Assembly: GCA_039197065.1 (NCBI GenBank)
Contig: JBCCUL010000043.1
Location: 1-64,000, forward strand
DNA: 64,000 nucleotides
Reading direction: 5' to 3'
From: JANQPX01 sp039197065
Lineage (GTDB): Bacteria; Pseudomonadota; Alphaproteobacteria; Geminicoccales; Geminicoccaceae
Shown here: positions 61,950 to 64,000 of the stretch, one piece after another
Numbering within the stretch: the stretch's first letter is position 1
How the letters are laid out: each line of letters opens with the position of its first letter
Position numbers and translations under genes: made by a program
The notes under the pieces: model-generated
The model's input: only the letters and a program-made list of their open reading frames with translations
Told to the model about the DNA's origin: nothing
Database searches by the model: none

Positions 61950-62576
61950 TTACGCTGCCGCCTCCGCTTTCGGTGCGTTTAGCAGCCTCGCAAGTTCGGT
62001 CAGTTCCGGGTCGAGGATGCCGTGGCCGCCGGTGTGGACGGCGGTCGTGACATCGCTTCCCTGTTCCTCGAAATAGCGGATCAGCCGCTCGCTCATCGGC
62101 CAAGGGCAGATCGGGTCGTTCTGACCTGCGGTGATCAGCACCTTCAGGCCGGCAAGCTTCGGATCGGCCTCGGGCTTCCAGGGGATCAGCGGATGCAGGA
62201 GGCCGACGCGCTCGAACAAACCGGGATGCTTTAGCACCACCGAAGCCAGGATGTTGGCGCCGTTGGAATAGCCGAAGCCGTAAGCCGCGGAACCTGGATG
62301 GGTTTCCTTATGGGCGGCGATGAAGCCGGCCATTTTCTCCGTGCGCAGCGCAAGGTCATCCATGTCATAGACGCCCTCACCGGTGCGTTTGAAAAAGCGG
62401 GCCGCACCATGCTCCGAGACGTCGCCCCGCGGGGAGACGATCCCCGCCTCGGGCGCGATCTGCTCGGCAAGCCCATAGAACTGGTTCTCGTCGCCGCCCG
62501 TGCCATGAAAGGCAAAGATCAATGGTGCGCCTTTGGCGGGCGGTTTCTTCAGCGCGTGATAGGCATGGCTTGCCAT
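61950..62576 (-). CDS. mhqD: Alpha/beta hydrolase, MhqD/phospholipase-carboxylesterase type
   Basis: 208 residues, small alpha/beta hydrolase. Oxyanion region FAFHGTGGDENQF near 22-33, nucleophile S104 in GFGYSNGAN, acid D154 in ITAGQNDPICP and H185 in TGGHG complete the triad. The family includes carboxylesterase MhqD, which is partnered with the ring-cleaving dioxygenase MhqO in quinone/hydroquinone resistance; the mhqO-like gene is directly upstream on the same strand. Convergent with the LysR gene, 24 bp between ends. Confidence 0.87.
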   Translation of the reverse strand: MASHAYHALKKPPAKGAPLIFAFHGTGGDENQFYGLAEQIAPEAGIVSPRGDVSEHGAARFFKRTGEGVYDMDDLALRTEKMAGFIAAHKETHPGSAAYGFGYSNGANILASVVLKHPGLFERVGLLHPLIPWKPEADPKLAGLKVLITAGQNDPICPWPMSERLIRYFEEQGSDVTTAVHTGGHGILDPELTELARLLNAPKAEAAA

Positions 62577-62690
62577 AACGCGTTCCTCCTTCGTTGGATT
62601 GTCGTCCCCGACATCAAATCTCTCCGACCGCCTAAAGACCTGGGCGCAAACCTGCGACCCAGGCCAGGGCGGTCAAAGTCTATGAGGTGG

Positions 62691-63623
62691 TCACACCACC
62701 GCTGGGAGCCGGCTTTCGATTTGGGTGCGATGCTGCTCGTAGCGCGTGGGGAGCTTTAGGGCTTCGCCGAGATGGGCGGTGTCCTCGTCACGATCGAAGC
62801 CGGGCTCGTTGGTCGCGACCTCGAACAGCACGCCGCCGGGTGTGCGGAAGTAGATCGCCCAGAAATAGTCCCGGTCGATCACCGGCGTGACCTGATAGCC
62901 CGTGTCCATCAGATCCCGTCTGACCTTCAGCTGCGCTTCCCGATCCTCGACCGCAAAGGCGATGTGGTGCACCGAACCCGCACCCTGCGTCGCGGCCTTG
63001 GCATCCGGCAGGGCCTGGATGTCGATGCGATCGGCTGCATTGCCGCCCTCGATCACATAGCGGGTGATGTCGCCTTCGGTCTCGGCCTTCTGATAACCCA
63101 TGAACTGCAGGAGCTCACCGGTGGCATCGGCATCGCGCAGCTGAAAACGGGCGCCGCGAAAGCCGAGAATGCCTGCATCTTCCGGCACGTCCGATCCGGT
63201 CCAGGGCGTCCTGTCATCAATAGCGGTCTCGACCAGGGCGAAGTCATCGCCGTCCGGCCCGTCGAAGTGAAGCCGCGCCTCGCCGAAGCTCGTCTCGTGG
63301 TCCAGCTTCTCGACGCCGGCGGCAGCGAGCCGCTCGGCCCAGAAGGGCAGGGAGCCTTTGGGAATGGCGAACTCGGTGATCCCGACCTCGCCGGTGCCGC
63401 GCTTGCCGCGCTGGATCATCCCATAGGGGAAATAGGTCATCACCGAACCCGGCGTGCCGACCTCGTCGCCATAATAGAGGTGATAGACCTCGGGCGCGTC
63501 GAAGTTCACGGTTTTCTTGACCCGGCGAAGGCCCAGGGTCTTGGTGAAGAAACGATTGTTCTCCTTGGCGTCGGCCGCGAGCGACGTGACGTGGTGGAGC
63601 CCTTTGATGTGCTTGATCGTCAT
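62691..63623 (-). CDS. mhqO: MhqO-like ring-cleaving dioxygenase (VOC superfamily)
   Basis: 310 residues with two VOC (glyoxalase/extradiol dioxygenase) modules. N-terminal TIKHIKGLHHVTSLAADAKENNRFFTKTLGLRRVKKTVNFD is characteristic of MhqO/MhqA/YkcA, with metal ligand His at 10 or 11, and later SVHHIAFAV and GGVLFEVATNEPGFD give the other metal ligands. It is predicted to open hydroquinone-type rings. The ATG at 63623 has AGGGA 8 bp upstream. It is 114 bp upstream of the mhqD-like gene and divergent from a LysR gene. Confidence 0.9.
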   Translation of the reverse strand: MTIKHIKGLHHVTSLAADAKENNRFFTKTLGLRRVKKTVNFDAPEVYHLYYGDEVGTPGSVMTYFPYGMIQRGKRGTGEVGITEFAIPKGSLPFWAERLAAAGVEKLDHETSFGEARLHFDGPDGDDFALVETAIDDRTPWTGSDVPEDAGILGFRGARFQLRDADATGELLQFMGYQKAETEGDITRYVIEGGNAADRIDIQALPDAKAATQGAGSVHHIAFAVEDREAQLKVRRDLMDTGYQVTPVIDRDYFWAIYFRTPGGVLFEVATNEPGFDRDEDTAHLGEALKLPTRYEQHRTQIESRLPAVV

Positions 63624-63744
63624 GTCGGTTATCCCTGTTGATCCTGTGTCTGTCATCTCTTGACTGTGCATATGGCTTTTTGGCTAATGCCTTCAACGAC
63701 AATGAATTTGCATTCACTGTTGCATTTGAAGTAATAATCCAGCG

Positions 63745-64000
63745 ATGCAGGACCTGAAGCCCATTCGCGTGTTTCTGGAGGTGGCGAGGCTGACGAGCTT
63801 CGCCGCGGCAGCGCGCCATCTCGGCATGACGCCGGCGACCGTGACCAGAACGGTGGCGCGGCTGGAGGAGGATCTCGGCGTTCAGCTGCTCCTGCGCACC
63901 ACGCGCAAGGTCTCGCTTACCAGCACGGGCGCCGTGGTCGCGGCGCGCTACGGGCCGCTGGTCGAGGAATTCGATCAGGTCATCGATGACGTCAAACGGG
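63745..64000 (+). CDS. LysR-family regulator, truncated by window end
   Basis: 85 codons are visible. The translation begins MQDLKPIRVFLEVARLTSFAAAARHLGMTPATVTRTVARLEEDLGVQLLLRTTRKVSLTSTG (described in parts: a LysR winged helix-turn-helix), then runs into the linker helix at the window edge. It is divergent from the mhqO-like gene with about 120 bp between starts and probably regulates it. In Firmicutes the mhq genes are controlled by the MarR protein MhqR; here the local regulator is LysR-type. Confidence 0.9.
   Translation, partial: MQDLKPIRVFLEVARLTSFAAAARHLGMTPATVTRTVARLEEDLGVQLLLRTTRKVSLTSTGAVVAARYGPLVEEFDQVIDDVKR

Overview
The window reads as a chromosomal segment of a high-GC alphaproteobacterium, most likely in the Hyphomicrobiales (Rhizobiales). 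The basis is composition by eye, several TRAP and branched-chain-amino-acid (Liv) type transporters, an Oligotropha-type cox cluster, and an alphaproteobacterial nasT/nasS nitrate-assimilation locus with -24/-12 promoters. No species is named because nothing in the window identifies one. I saw no rRNA, tRNA, insertion sequence, phage gene or CRISPR array.

Layout. 0.2-6.3 kb (minus strand): a tightly coupled six-gene operon of an N-formylglutamate-amidohydrolase-like enzyme, a cysteine hydrolase and a complete Liv-type ABC transporter whose LivM and LivG are fused. It faces an RpiR regulator across a palindromic operator. 7.2-11.2 kb: a GNAT acetyltransferase and a TRAP transporter (dctP-Q-M). 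11.5-12.8 kb: a large orphan protein of unknown function with its own terminator. 13.3-15.3 kb: a Cache-domain histidine kinase and NarL-type regulator pair. 15.7-21.0 kb: a redox-signalling group with a methyl-accepting chemotaxis protein, a di-heme cytochrome c peroxidase and a heme-domain GGDEF-EAL protein.

21.3-29.3 kb: an aerobic carbon monoxide dehydrogenase cluster, coxC-M-S-L-D-E-F. CoxL carries the AYRCSFR signature of true (form I) CO dehydrogenase, and the FAD and Fe-S ligands of CoxM and CoxS are all present. A MHYT-LytTR membrane regulator lies directly upstream, and a 20-bp-spaced direct repeat sits in the coxM promoter region.

29.3-33.4 kb: a polysaccharide-deacetylase-like enzyme and a second TRAP transporter. 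33.5-48.8 kb: a complete nitrate assimilation regulon: nasT, nasS, nrtA-B-CD transporter, a NirB-like FAD oxidoreductase, siroheme nitrite reductase, an unusual CysJ-like reductase, nitrate reductase nasA and cysG for siroheme. nasT and nasS each have a -24/-12 (sigma-54) promoter. Both nasS and nrtA have leaders with consecutive hexaloop hairpins followed by an intrinsic terminator, so NasT antitermination probably controls both the operon and its own partner NasS. 49.3-52.6 kb: a second GGDEF-EAL protein coupled to a solute-binding protein.

52.7-64.0 kb: a sulfotransferase-like and an arylmalonate-decarboxylase-like gene; a LysR-associated run of isochorismatase-fold hydrolase, two related amidohydrolases (one with a Tat signal), XapX protein and an MFS exporter; then an MhqD/MhqO-like hydrolase and dioxygenase pair facing a second, truncated LysR gene.

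The most interesting items are the two NasT-type leader RNAs with a shared loop variation, the autoregulatory arrangement of nasS, NasT's apparent loss of its phospho-acceptor Asp, the putative CO-regulator operator, the stem-loops between solute-binding and permease genes in three separate transporter operons, and the orphan protein at 11.5-12.8 kb.
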